In this document: positions 1 to 10,428 of the stretch, one piece after another | How positions within the stretch are numbered: position 1 is the first letter of the stretch | Layout of the letters: each line of letters begins with the position of its first letter | NCBI GenBank assembly: GCA_963555705.1 | Contig: OY743177.1 | Span: 53,948,096 to 54,012,095, forward strand | Length of the DNA stretch: 64,000 nucleotides | From: Ligustrum vulgare | Taxonomy: Eukaryota; Streptophyta; Magnoliopsida; Lamiales; Oleaceae | Reading direction: 5' to 3' | Translations under genes and position numbers: made by a program | The notes under the pieces: model-generated | Database searches by the model: none | The model's input: the letters and a program-made list of their open reading frames with translations, nothing else | What the model was told of the DNA's origin: nothing

Positions 1-1391
1 CTAACCAAGAGGGGGGTTAATTGATTATAAAACATTTTCGATAAATAATCTCAAAACAAAAGCTAATAAATACTATCTTTTGACTATGTTATATGGTTGA
101 ACCGCTCGTAATCTGCACGATAGATAAATTTAATAGAGTTAAAACCAATGATGCAGGGTAGAAAATAAAGGGAAAATACTTAAAGTACGTAAAGCTGCAT
201 CAATTGTGACTTCGGGGACCAGATCATCCTTAAAATACTGTCAAGAGCAAGATACCCAAAAACAATGGATCTTCCACTCCTTGATGGAGTCTGGAAGACC
301 CTTAATTAGGTCCCCCTCCTTGCTTAGGGCGAGCACTGGAATAGTAGAAATCAAAATTCTTCCCTTGTGTTTAAAGCCATATGGGGAGTGAAATTCCTCT
401 ACTATAAGCTCCCCAAAACCCAAATCTTTCCAAAGCACAATCATCCATATTAATGTCATCCATCCATTGGGAGTAAGTTGGAATGGTGCTATTCTTCATG
501 ATTGAAAAAACTTCCTAATAACAAGGGAGAGGTACCTGTACATGACCAACTGGAGGATCACAAGCTCTATCCTAAAAAAGAGCCAGTTCATCCTCTTCCG
601 GAATCCTAAATTTCTTTCTTTGAAATTTCAGATCTCCCTCCTTTACAATCGTCTCATATTTTTTAGCCTCCTACTCCTACAAAGTTGGGAGGGAGGCAAA
701 CATTCCCTCACTAAAAGAGTGACCTATTTTCTCCAGTAACCTCCTTGAGGCTATAGTAACCTTTTTCTCTATAAGGGTTTACTGCCATCAACGGAGAAGC
801 CCTTAGGGCTTCCACAGGTTGATCACTAAAACCTTCCCCTGTATCTTTCTTCACTCATATTTACTCAAATAATTAAAAAACTCCAACAAGTTACCAGGAT
901 ATTTATCAAAAAACGAAAAAGAGACTGCTAAAAGTTAACAAAAAGAAAAAAGAGGAATCTACTCAAATTTATACCTTAGAAATGGGTCAGGAGGTACTCG
1001 TGCAGATGTCGCCAGAAAAAATGGGGTTGCAGGGAAAGTGTATCAATATAAACGAAGATTTCGCCGAAGAAGATGAAAAAAGGTAAACAAAATGAAAAGT
1101 AAAAATGGAAATGACATTTTTTTAACCTTTTTAGGGAAATTTTTCCGACCGTTAGATGCAACAATCTAACTGATGGATTTTCTTGAAAAGAATTCGAATC
1201 AACAAAAAGAAATGCCAAAGACACCCTTTTCCTTGAAACCCTAGATTGTCACAAATAATGTGATGTAACGGTTAAATGATGATTACTTAGAAACAAGTAA
1301 AGCATATTGGGAAATGGGAGCAGGCAACTGTCAAAATTAAGAGATAAAAGGTCCAAATCGAACTCATTCAATTTGAACCTTGGGGGGCAAT
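1..1391. other. Degenerate repeat-derived DNA, no intact gene
   Basis: No reading frame here looks like a conserved host gene. A 72-codon minus-strand frame at 241-459 (LPDSIKEWK near its end) faintly recalls plant retrotransposon gag-like sequence, but it is too short and lacks a domain I can name. The last bases (1380-1390, TTGGGGGGCAA) form a polypurine stretch directly before an LTR-like TGTTGG, so part of this block may be the decayed interior of a Gypsy-type element. That gag-like reading is on the opposite strand to the polypurine tract, which weakens a single-element interpretation. Confidence 0.35.
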
Positions 1392-2090
1392 TGTTGGTAT
1401 ACTTATCAGATTTCAAAGCCTAATTCAGAAGTCAAGGCCTAAGAAGGATTTCAAAGCCTAAGGTGCAAAGTCTAGTATTATTCTGTTACAATTTTAAAAG
1501 AAGGGGTTCGCATTTAGGAGTCCATCATCTATACAAAATGGATATGTTACAAAGCCGACAAAGCCTACCTCGAAAATACGAATTACGACCTTATAGATAT
1601 GACCTCGCTATTCTGGGTAGCGATTTTATATTCAGTTATGTAATAACTGAGCTGAAGATCCTTACCTCCAACAAGAACTCAACAGTTGTACAGTGCTTAT
1701 ACAAATTGACAAGTAGGTTGCATTGACCCACAACCATGGAAAAAGGACCACATTATCCCCTTATCTTCGCAAAGACACGACCTCTACAATTGCAGCTCTA
1801 CGTAATCAATAGAGGGACCCGCCAAGAAGTATCAAAATTCCAATTTAGGCAACTATTCATCATTACAGATATTGGAAATAATGAAAATATCCATTTTTAG
1901 TTACAGTAAACCCTAGATTTCATCTATAAATTAATAGAAAGGTTATTTGTATTGTAAGATATATGAAAGATCTTGGGAATAAAATTTCTTAATTAATTTG
2001 AGCCATATCTCTCAAAGTTCACCACTCATACTATAAACGAACCACCTAGAATATCACCTTAATAACTCGACAAAAAGTGACACTAACCCA
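1392..2090 (+). repeat. LTR-like remnant of a Ty3/Gypsy-type retrotransposon
   Basis: The block opens with TGTTGG immediately after a polypurine tract and closes near ACTAACCCA, as expected for a 3' LTR in plus orientation. No coding interior or partner LTR is in the window beside it. The stretch 1700-1915 (ACAAATTG, CCTCTACAATTG, GTATCAAAA, TTACAGTAAACCCT in order) is matched in the same order at 57687-57900, so at least two copies of this repeat occur at opposite ends of the window. The right boundary is uncertain. Confidence 0.45.
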
Positions 2091-2237
2091 GGTCATTTTT
2101 TGACGTGAACAAAATTTTAATCAAAATTTTAAGTTGAACTAAGCAGGGGATTATAATGACCAACTTGATTTTATTATTCTTCATTCTGCCCCTCCAACTT
2201 GCTCAAATTCATCGTTTCCTCTTTTAAGCGCCCTTTA

Positions 2238-3370
2238 CTAAGGGTGAACAACGAAACCGCCAACCCGAACTGAAATCACGATTTGAAACCGTTGTTTTGG
2301 ATCCACGCGGACCCATCAAAGTTTTGGTTTTGACCCAAACCAAACTGCATCGAAATAGTTTGGTTTATGTTTTGATATTCCAAACTCGTTTAAAACCACC
2401 AACCCACAATAATAATAATATTGATAAAAAAAATGAAAAATGGAACATTCAAATGTATAAATTGTAAAAATACCACATTACGAAACTGAGAGAAAAATTA
2501 GGGATATAAAAACTGAAAATGAAATGGCAGCTACAATTTACAAATCAAAACAGCAAAATTCCACCAAATCTGTATAGGAAATATGCTAAAAAGTCTTCAT
2601 TTTTTTATTTAACTTGATGATTCTAAATAATTTAAAATGAATCCAAATAATTCCCTTCAGTTGATAACGATTTGATTAATTACAGTGCTATAATCTGCCA
2701 ATTTTATTCCAATTCTGTATTAAGATATCAACAAATTTACACACAAATATGATCATCTCCATACTTTTTATGACATGATTTCATACATAATCTATTTTTT
2801 ATGCACTAAAGAAATAAACAGCTCAGTTGCCCGAATCTGAGATAAAACTTAAAGGCAATTAATGTAGAACTCGAAGTTTAAGCATAGCATAAAAACACTG
2901 TATAACAAAAAATAACAGCTCAATTAATAAGCAGTTCTTATAGCCTTTTGCGTTACTCGATCGAGAAACAGCTGAAGCCTAGCAACCCAACTAGTGCAGT
3001 TTCCACAAGTTCTATTACCTCCTCTATAAACATATGCACATAAGCGAACAATCAATATCAAATAATCAATTATGTGTTGTCATGATGAATCCCTTCTAGT
3101 TTAGGATCTACCAACCTTTCTAGTTTTAGAATCGACATCTCTAGATAACCTAAACCAAGTTGTTGTTCCCATGAGATAAGTAGAATTGCATGAAAATTCA
3201 TCAATGGATACTATGATTTACCAAAATAAAAATCATTTAGTGGCACTACTTGTCCAAAATAACATACAATTTTTAGAATTTTTATGTCTTTAGTAAACCT
3301 CGATTTTAAACTGCACCAAACTACAAAATAAGGTTTGGTTTGATTTACGGACTGTTCGGATGCTCACCCA
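2238..3370. mobile_element. Probable non-autonomous hAT-like DNA element
   Basis: The left end reads CTAAGGGTGAACA and the right end, read inward on the other strand, TGGGTGAGCATCC, giving short imperfect terminal inverted repeats. The flanking octamers GCCCTTTA (2230-2237) and GCCTTTTT (3371-3378) agree at six of eight positions, compatible with a decayed 8-bp target duplication. Subterminal stretches rich in GGTTTGGTTT and its complement are typical of hAT MITEs. There is no transposase. The element is old and its limits are approximate. Confidence 0.4.
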
Positions 3371-3399
3371 GCCTTTTTTGTTTATTTTGATATTTTCTA

Positions 3400-3480
3400 G
3401 GAAAATGTATGGTTGAAAATTAGAGAAATAAAATGTGTGTGATTAAAAAATAGTTTAAAAAATTGTATTATTTATAAATT
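3400..3480. repeat. Fragment of AT-rich MITE family A
   Basis: The segment carries the core shared by many short repeats in this window: ATGTATGGTTGAAAATTAGAG followed by AAATGTGTGTGATTAAAAAATAG. Other copies lie around 34115, 39080, 40440, 44251, 47964 and 49495. Terminal repeats are not preserved at this copy. Confidence 0.4.
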
Positions 3481-3585
3481 GTAATTATTACATAAAAAAG
3501 CGATAATTTGTCATGAAAAATTATATCACACTCTTTAAATAATTTGGTTCGACTTTTTGTCAAAAACCGTCCAAAGAAACCTTGT

Positions 3586-4457
3586 TGATACAAACCACGT
3601 AGCAATTGTAGCTACGCAACCCACAAATTATTGGAATCGACCCAAGAATGCCAATAAACCACGATTTAGAGATTGATTCAAATTAATTGAATCAAGCAAC
3701 CAACACAATCAATTGATATGTTGACCTCTTGATCACAATGAAGATAACTCTCACCCAAGATTTGAACAAACAAGAATTAACTCACAAGTTCGGATTTTAT
3801 TCAATAAAGAATAAGAATGTGAAAGCAATTTGCCTCTCAATTAATATATCAAAGTTGGTCATGAATAATGAAAATTACATCCCTATAAATAGGGTCAAAA
3901 CTAGGTTAAAGAGTTGTAATTAAATAAGGAAACAACTACCTAAAAATAAGGAAATAAAAATAATCTAAAATTCACGCGTATTTGACTTTACGGCTGTGGC
4001 GGATTTTCTTACGGCCGTAAGACCCCTTCTGTTTCCCCATTACGGCCGTGAGACTATTGTTACGGCCGTAAGCCAATTTTCTGAAAATCTCGTCTTTTAA
4101 CCCGAGGCTTCGTTGCGGCCGTGATAAAGGTTTCTTACGGCCGTAAGTCCAATTCATACAAATTCAGTTTTAAGCAGTAAGTTGATTACGGCCGTGAGGA
4201 TTTTTAAGTTACGGCCGTAATTCTTGAATTTTGGCAATTTTCTTCGATGGCTTGGATAATGTTGATCCACTCGTCGTTTTGGCTCGGCCCCAACATAGAA
4301 CTTGTTTCTTTTGATGACACGAACATTGTTTTGGCCATTGTTTCTTGAACTAACTTGTCAATTGCTTCTTTGGCCCTCTTTGTTTGCAATCGAGTCATCG
4401 GTCCTCCTTTGATCTTCAACGGATCTTTGTGCGGGCTTGTACTCGTGATCTGGATCA
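3586..4457 (-). repeat. 3' LTR of the Gypsy element
   Basis: On the minus strand it begins TGATCCAG and ends GGTTTGTATCA, so it keeps the canonical TG...CA ends. It follows a polypurine tract directly. The last part of the pol reading frame (ending at 4204) is encoded inside it; the frame closes at a TAA within one of the ACGGCCGTAA units. Confidence 0.93.
3988..4223. repeat. Palindromic ACGGCCGT array inside the LTR
   Basis: Eight units centred on the self-complementary octamer ACGGCCGT (or one-base variants) occur in about 235 bp. The base after GT alternates: units read GTGR then GTAA, GTGA, GTAA, GTGA, GTAA, GTGA, GTAA. The same array sits at 9959-10191 in the other LTR, with several units mutated. 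Spacing is irregular (roughly 20-45 bp). GC-rich palindromes stand out against an AT-rich background and could bind a dimeric factor; that role is inference. Confidence 0.8.
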
Positions 4458-4800
4458 CATCATCCCCTCCCCCTTCGAAAGGATTCGACCTCGAATCTGT
4501 ACCTGCATCAAACGGAGATAGATCAGAAACATTAAATGAAGCCGAAACATTATACTCACCAGGAAGATCGAGTTTATAGGTATTGTCGTTGATCATTTCA
4601 ATCACTTGGAATGGACCATCCCCTCGCGGTTGTAACTTTGACTTGCGTTGTTTTGGAAACCGCTCCTTTCTCAAATGTACCCAAACCCAATCACCGGGTT
4701 CAAAAATGATGCCCTTTCTTCCTTTGTTAGCCTGCGAAGCATAATGTTCATTTTTCTTTTCAATCGCCAACCTCACCTTGTCGTGGAGTGCTTTAACCAT
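4204..4800 (-). pseudogene. Integrase C-terminal tail running into the 3' LTR
   Basis: This continues the integrase frame after the in-frame stop at 4831-4833. FEPGDWVWVHLRKERFP and KLDLPGEYNVSASFNVSDLSPF are the conserved GPY/F-type C-terminal module of Gypsy integrase. No chromodomain follows. Instead there is an acidic linker and GPMTRLQTKRAKE, a basic motif frequent at the end of plant Gypsy pol. From about residue 115 on, the protein is encoded by the PPT and the 3' LTR, as reported for CRM-type elements. Confidence 0.85.
4458..4473 (-). other. Polypurine tract of the Gypsy element
   Basis: The minus strand reads GGGGGAGGGGATGATG and abuts the TG of the 3' LTR. This is the expected position and composition of the plus-strand DNA primer. 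The pol reading frame runs through it (GGGDDVIQ in translation). Confidence 0.85.
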
Positions 4801-4830
4801 CTCAGCCTTTTTCTTGCCATCTAAACTACT

Positions 4831-5919
4831 TCATTCATTCACAGGTAAAGGAATTAAATCCAATGGTGTTAGCGGATTAAAACCATAAACAATTTCAAAT
4901 GGTGAATAAGAAGTAGTAGAATGTATATCCCTATTATATGCAAATTCAATAAATGGTAAACACTCTTTCCAATTTTTCAGATTTTTATTGATTATCGTGC
5001 GCAACAATTGAATCATTGTCCTATTTACTACATCGGTCTGTCCATCGGTCTGTGGGTGACAAGTTGTAGAGAAAAGTAGTTTTGTTCCTAATTTGTTCCA
5101 CAAGACTCTCCAAAAATGACTAAGGAATTTAACATCCCTATCCGAGACAATACTTTTAGGCACCCCATGTAAGCGCACGACATCCATAAAGAAAATTTCA
5201 GCTATGTTTGTAGTATCGTCAGTTTTGTGGCATGGTATGAAATGTGTCATTTTACTAAAGCGGTCTACTACCACAAAAATCGAATCTCGACCCTTCTTAG
5301 TCCTAGGCAATCCTAAAACAAAATCCATAGAGATATCGACCCAAGGTTCACTAGGGACGGGTAAAGGCATATATAATCCATGGGGTTTAATCCTAGATTT
5401 AGCCTTTTTACAAGTAATGCATCTATTACAAACCCGACCCACATCAATTTTCATTTTAGACCAATAGAAATGTTCACTTAGGATTTCAACGGTCTTTTTA
5501 ATTCCAAAATGACCCATTAGACCTCCACTATGGGCCTCTCTCACAAGTAACTCCCTCATTGAACACCTAGGGACACACAATTTATTTTCTCGGAATAAAT
5601 AATCATCATGTTTAAAGAATTTATCCACAGCCCCTTTACCACATGAATCATAAATACTAGAAAAGTCCAGGTCATTAGCATACATGTCCTTAATGTATTC
5701 AAATCCAAGCAATTTAGAATTTAAAGACTTTAAAAGAACATACCTTCGGGACAATGCATCTGCCACCACATTTTCCTTACCTTGTTTGTACCGGATGACA
5801 TAGGGAAATGTTTCGATGAACTCTACCCACCTTGCATGTCTCTTACTCAGCTTAGCTTGCCCCCTCAAATGCTTCAAGGATTCATGATCTGTGTGTATCA
5901 CGAAATCCCGTGGCCACAA
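4831..5919 (-). pseudogene. RNase H C-terminus and integrase
   Basis: The frame begins with the rest of RNase H ([18 protein letters not shown]) and continues into integrase: the HHCC zinc-binding region ([11 protein letters not shown] to [11 protein letters not shown]) and the catalytic core ([28 protein letters not shown]). The last motif normally has Glu as the third acidic residue of the D,D,E triad; here it is Asp. The frame ends at TGA (4831-4833) and continues in the same frame beyond it. Confidence 0.92.
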
Positions 5920-5928
5920 GTAATGTTG

Positions 5929-6138
5929 TCATGTTTCCAAAGCGCGCACAAGTGAGTATAACTCCTTGTCGTATGTGGGATAATTAAGTGCAGCCCATTT
6001 TAGTTTTTCACTAAAATAGGCGATTGGCCTTTGATCCTGCATTAAAACAGCTCCAATGCCTAGCCCTGAGGCATCACATTCAATCTCAAAAGCCTTGTCA
6101 AAGTTAGGAAGTGATAAAACCGGTGCTTCACATAACAT
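5929..6138 (-). pseudogene. RNase H, N-terminal part
   Basis: [14 protein letters not shown] and [24 protein letters not shown] are the first RNase H motifs of Gypsy pol, with the catalytic Asp and Glu present. The frame continues upstream through TAG at 6166-6168 and downstream through TGA at 5929-5931, where a tryptophan codon is expected (LET-stop-QHYLWP). Both interruptions are single in-frame stops, not frameshifts. Confidence 0.9.
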
Positions 6139-6165
6139 ATTTTTGATAGTATCAAATGCATGCTC

Positions 6166-7143
6166 CTATTCTACACCCCATTTAAACCCTACACTCTTTT
6201 TGACAATTTCTGTGAGTGGTGCGGCAATCGTGCTAAAATTTTTAACAAAGCGCCTATAAAAACTAGCCAAGCCATGAAAACTCCTAACCTCAGTTATGCT
6301 TTTAGGTGTTGGCCACTCTTTAATAGCTTTGACTTTCTCTTCATCTACTTCTATCCCTTTAGCACTAACCACATAACCAAGAAACACAACTTTTTCCATG
6401 CAAAAATCACACTTTTTAAAGTTAGCAAAAAGTTGCTCTTGTCTTAAAACCACAAGCACACACCTAACATACTCCACATGTTCATTCAAAGTTTTACTGT
6501 ATATCAAGATATCATCGAAGTAAACTACAACGAATTTACCTATAAATGCACGTAAAACATGATTCATTAAACGCATAAATGTGCTAGGTGCATTAGTAAG
6601 TCCAAAAGGCATTACTAACCATTCATACAGGCCATACTTAGTACTAAATATGCTAGAGCCATGCAATTCATCCAACATATCATCTAACCTAGGAATAGGA
6701 TGACGATACTTTACCGTTATGTTGTTGATGGCTCTACAATAAACACACATTCTCCACGTCCCGTCCTTCTTCGGCACAAGTAACACGGGTACGGCACAAA
6801 GACTCATACTTTCCCTTATATACCCTTTGCTCATCAAGTCCTCCACTTGCCTTTGGAGCTCCTTCGTCTCCTCGGGGTTACTTCGATAAGCGGGGCGGTT
6901 CGGAATGACTGCTCCAGGTACAAAATCAATTTGATGTTCAATACCTCGAATGGGTGGTAACCCACTAGGTATGTCATCGGGAAATATATCGTCAAATTCC
7001 TGCAATAAAGAAATAGCCAAACTAGGGAGGGATTTGTTAGTTTCATCAAATGCAAGGAATGATTCCTTGTACAGCAGAAGGACCATCGGTCGTTCTTCCA
7101 TGAATGCCTTTTTGATTTCACTCCTTTTTGCGTAGAAACTCAT
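6166..7143 (-). pseudogene. Reverse transcriptase of the Gypsy element with internal deletion
   Basis: The Gypsy RT is clear from [44 protein letters not shown] and the catalytic [10 protein letters not shown] (YxDD box). Between HGSSIFS and TKYGLYEW about 25-30 residues normally present are missing in frame, including the motif A region that supplies the first catalytic aspartate, so the enzyme cannot work. In CVYCRAIN a tyrosine replaces an aspartate that is usual at that place. The frame ends at an in-frame TAG (6166-6168), after which the same frame continues into the connection and RNase H region. Confidence 0.93.
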
Positions 7144-7919
7144 TTTTCTTTCTTTTCTGGCACTCTTCGCTCCCTCTCCTTTTTCTGAGGTATGTACCCA
7201 ACACTCTTTTTTTCTCTCGCCTCTCCTTTTTCTGGAGTCGTGGCTCCAACTCTCTTTTCCTCTCCTTTTTCTGAGGTCGTGGCCTCAACTCTCTTTCTCT
7301 CATTTTCCTTTACTCTTTTTTCTTCATCATTTTTCAGTTTTATTTGATCTTCATACACTTGTGATGGTGTCAATGGTGCAAGTGTAATGGTTTTTCCCCC
7401 TTTGGTAAAGCTATACCTATTTTTATACCCATCATGCGTGACCTTCCTATCATATTGCCAAGGCCTACCCAACAAAATGTACCCGACATGCATAGGTACC
7501 ACATCGCACATAACTTCATCCACATAGCTACCAATAGAAAAATTCACCAACACCCTCCTATTCACCTTAATTTCTCCACTATCATTTAACCATTGAAGCC
7601 TATAAGGTTTAGGATGTTTTAACAAAGGTAATCCTAATTTTTCCACAAGTATAGTACTAGCGACGTTAGTGCAACTACCACCATCAATAATCATACTACA
7701 TACCTTGTTATTAATGCGACATCGTGTATGGAATATATTCTCCCGTTGTTGTTCCAAATCATCCATGTTGACTTGAGCACTAAGAGCTCGCCTTGCCACC
7801 AATAACTCGTCATGCTCCCCGGATAACACATCCTCATCATCACACACTTCCTCCAACGCCGGCATATCGCTATAATCCTCTTCCTCACTATCACTCTCCA
7901 TGGCTCCATCCTTCCTCAC
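7140..7919 (-). pseudogene. Aspartic protease region of the Gypsy polyprotein
   Basis: A retropepsin-like domain is recognisable by IIDGGSCTNVAS, the active-site variant common in plant Gypsy proteases, followed by ILLGRPWQ, the conserved second half. An acidic stretch (ESDSEEEDYSD) precedes it and a Lys/Glu-rich repetitive tail (about residues 195-259, with repeated EKGE units) follows it. The frame ends at an A-rich stretch at 7140-7150; the RT resumes in another frame at 7143, so a one-base indel separates them. Confidence 0.88.
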
Positions 7920-9015
7920 AAAAGTACCACTCGCCTATTAGGACATTGAGATGCCACATGTCCTCTCCCCAAGCATTTGAAGCATTGAATATCTCTGCTC
8001 CTAGATGGTTGCGGCTCCCCTTTAGGTACGAATTTACTAACTTGTTCCTCCTTCCCTTTTGGTGCCTCAAACTTCCCTTTTGATGCTTCAAATTTCCCCT
8101 TAGAAACGGCCCCATCTCCTTTACTTTCCCACTTCGGCTTCCAAGAAGAATTAGAACCCGATTGATACCTTGTTGTTCCCTTTTTCTTCAATTGCTTCTC
8201 CACCTTTATAGCCATGTGCAACATATCCTCCATCTCCAAGTAATGTTGTAATTCAACCACATTAGCTATATCCCTATTCAATCCATTCAAAAATCGAGCC
8301 ATCGTAGCCTCCCTATCCTCTTCTACATTGGCTCTAATCATCAACATCTCCATCTCCTTATGATAATCCTCCACACTTTTTGATCCTTGGTAGAGACTTT
8401 GTAATTTTTGATGCAACTCCCGATGGTAATGACTAGGAACGAACCTCTTTCTCATGATAGCTTTTAATTCATCCCAAGTACTAACGGGCCTCTCGCGATT
8501 CCTCCTCCTAGAAGTCACCAATTGATCCCACCAAGTAATAGCGTAATCGGAGAATTCAAGTACAGCTACTTTAACCTTTTTTTTTCTTCCGAATAAGTGT
8601 AGCAATTAAAAATTAATTCCATCTTCTTCTCCCATTCTAAGTATGCTTCCGGATCACTCCTACCCTTGAATGATGGAATTGTCATTTTGATGTTGCTCAT
8701 ACTACCATCCATTCTATCGCCACCAAGATCTCTATCCCTTCTTCCATGCCTAACTACTCTATCCACAATTGCCCCGTCGTCAAAATCACTACCTTCTTCA
8801 TTATCATCAACCCCCTCTACTCTACGACCTTGCCCACCTTGCCTACGGGCATTAGGCACTTCCCGAGGTTGCTCAAGACTTCCTAACCTACCTAACACAT
8901 CTCCAAACAATCGCTCAAACCGTTGTACCATCTCTTCCGTCATGTGGACTCGATCGTTGTTTTTTGTAGTAGCAGATTGTTCAGACATCCTAAAACTAAA
9001 TATTTTTTGCCTCAC
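7916..9015 (-). pseudogene. gag: gag of the Gypsy element, frameshifted
   Basis: The N-terminal part (9015-8566) starts near MSEQSATTKNND and leads into the retrotransposon gag domain (YLEWEKKMELIFN). The second part (8605-7916) continues with ITWWDQL and EDYHKEMEMLM and ends in one zinc knuckle CFKCLGRGHVASQC (CX2CX4HX4C), the nucleic-acid-binding motif of Gypsy gag. The two parts lie in different frames. The break falls at the long A-run (plus-strand T-run around 8577-8586), so slippage in that homopolymer is the likely cause. The end of gag also differs in frame from the protease, near a short T-run around 7917-7925. Confidence 0.9.
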
Positions 9016-9542
9016 GTGTATTTCGCTCGTGTATCACTCAAATTTGGCTTTTACCCTCTATTGATCTCACCTCTCTACCTTTTTCCACTTAATAGCTTTC
9101 ACCCCAATTGCTTTAAAGAACGAACCCGAACTCAAACAAGTTTAAACCCGATTGCTTCAAATCGAATATGAGTGAGAAGTAATGAATTTGTTGGAAAACT
9201 CAAAGAAGACCTTTAGAGAATTGAATTTGACTCTATAAGGGACTTGACACTTTTTATGGAAACTAAAGATTGCTTCAAGAAAGTATTTCTTGAAATCAAA
9301 TATCAACTATTTTAATTGGACTGCGAATTTTCATTTTTTTTTTATATTCTCGAAAATTCAACTACGAGAAAGACGCAACCAACGAAATTTAATTTGGATA
9401 ACAAACGAAGGAAATAACGACTATTGAATTTTTTTGTGACACTTTTCTGGATTAAAGACTCAAAGCTGGAAGAACACGAAGAACAAGAATAAGAAACTCA
9501 AGAAAACAAAAACAAGATATAACCTTGATTTTTGGAGCCTAA

Positions 9543-9554
9543 GCTCTGATACCA
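9543..9554 (-). other. Primer-binding site (initiator tRNA-Met type)
   Basis: The minus strand reads TGGTATCAGAGC two bases after the 5' LTR. This is the well-known complement to the 3' end of plant initiator tRNA-Met, used to prime reverse transcription in many plant LTR retrotransposons. It fixes the element's orientation. Confidence 0.93.
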
Positions 9555-9556
9555 GA

Positions 9557-10428
9557 TGATGCAAACCACGTAGCAATTGTAGCTACGCAACCCACAAATT
9601 ATTGGAATCGACCCAAGAATGCCAATAAACCACGATTTAGAGATTGATTCAAATTAATTGAATCAAGCAACCAACACAATCAATTGATATGTTGACCTCT
9701 TGATCACAATGAAGATAAATCTCACCCAAGATTTGAACAAACAAGAATTAACTCGCAAGTTCGGATTTTATTCAATAAAGAATAAGAATGTGAAAGCAAT
9801 TTACCTCTCAATTAATATATCAAAGTTGGTCATGAATAATGAAAATTACATCCCTATAAATATGGTCAAAACTAGGTTAAAGAGTTGTAATTAAATAAGG
9901 AAACAACTACCTAAAAATAAGGAAATAAAAATAATCTAAAATTCACGCGTATTTGACTTTACGGCCGTGACGGATTTTCTTACGGCCGTAAGATCCCTTC
10001 TGTTTCCCCATTACGGTCGTGAGACTATTGTTACGGCCGTAAGCCAATTTTCTGAAAATCTCGTCTTTTAACCCGATGCTTCGTTACGGCCGTGATAAAG
10101 GTTTCTTACGGCCGTAAGCCCAATTCATACAAATTCAGTTTTAAGCAGTAAGTTGATTACAGCCGTGAGGATTTTTAAGTTACCGCCGTAATTCTTGAAT
10201 TTTGGCAATTTTCTTCGATGGCTTGGATAATGTTGATCCACTCGTCGTTTTGGCTCGGCCCCAACATAGAACTTGTTTTTTTTGATGACACGGACATTGT
10301 TTTGGTCATTGTTTCTTGAACTAACTTGTCCATTCCTTCTTTGACCCTCTTTGTTTGCAATCAAGTCATAGGTCCTCCTTTAATCTTCAACGGATCTTTA
10401 TGCGGGCTTGTACTCGTGGTCTGGATTA
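9557..10428 (-). repeat. 5' LTR of the Gypsy element
   Basis: On the minus strand it begins TAATCCAG (expected TG changed to TA) and ends GGTTTGCATCA. It aligns gap-free with 3586-4457. Most differences between the two copies are transitions. It contains the array of ACGGCCGT palindromes also seen in the partner. As the 5' LTR it should carry the element's promoter, transcribing away from RAD50, whose start codon lies 252 bp to the right. Confidence 0.93.

Larger units (their letters stand above)
3586..10428 (-). mobile_element. Full-length Ty3/Gypsy LTR retrotransposon, coding-dead
   Basis: The element has two directly repeated 872-bp LTRs, a primer-binding site next to the 5' LTR, a polypurine tract next to the 3' LTR, and gag, protease, RT, RNase H and integrase in the Ty3/Gypsy order on the minus strand. 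The polyprotein frame runs into the 3' LTR, a layout known from CRM-type chromoviruses; clade assignment is an inference. The coding region is broken by three in-frame stops, at least three frame changes and an internal RT deletion. By hand count the LTRs differ at about 26 of 872 positions without indels (near 97% identity), so the insertion is fairly recent. CTTGT precedes the left LTR (3581-3585) and recurs at 10434-10438, five bases beyond the right LTR, so the target duplication is not clean. Confidence 0.95.

Noticed and set aside
3972..4157. Minus-strand 61-codon frame with repeated YGRKK-like words
   Set aside because: It is only the translation of the palindromic array in the LTR, with no separate gene signal.
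3988..4223. Regularly recurring ACGGCCGTAA words that could suggest a CRISPR-like array
   Set aside because: Units are short, palindromic and irregularly spaced, lie inside a plant LTR and recur in the partner LTR; there are no spacers or cas genes.
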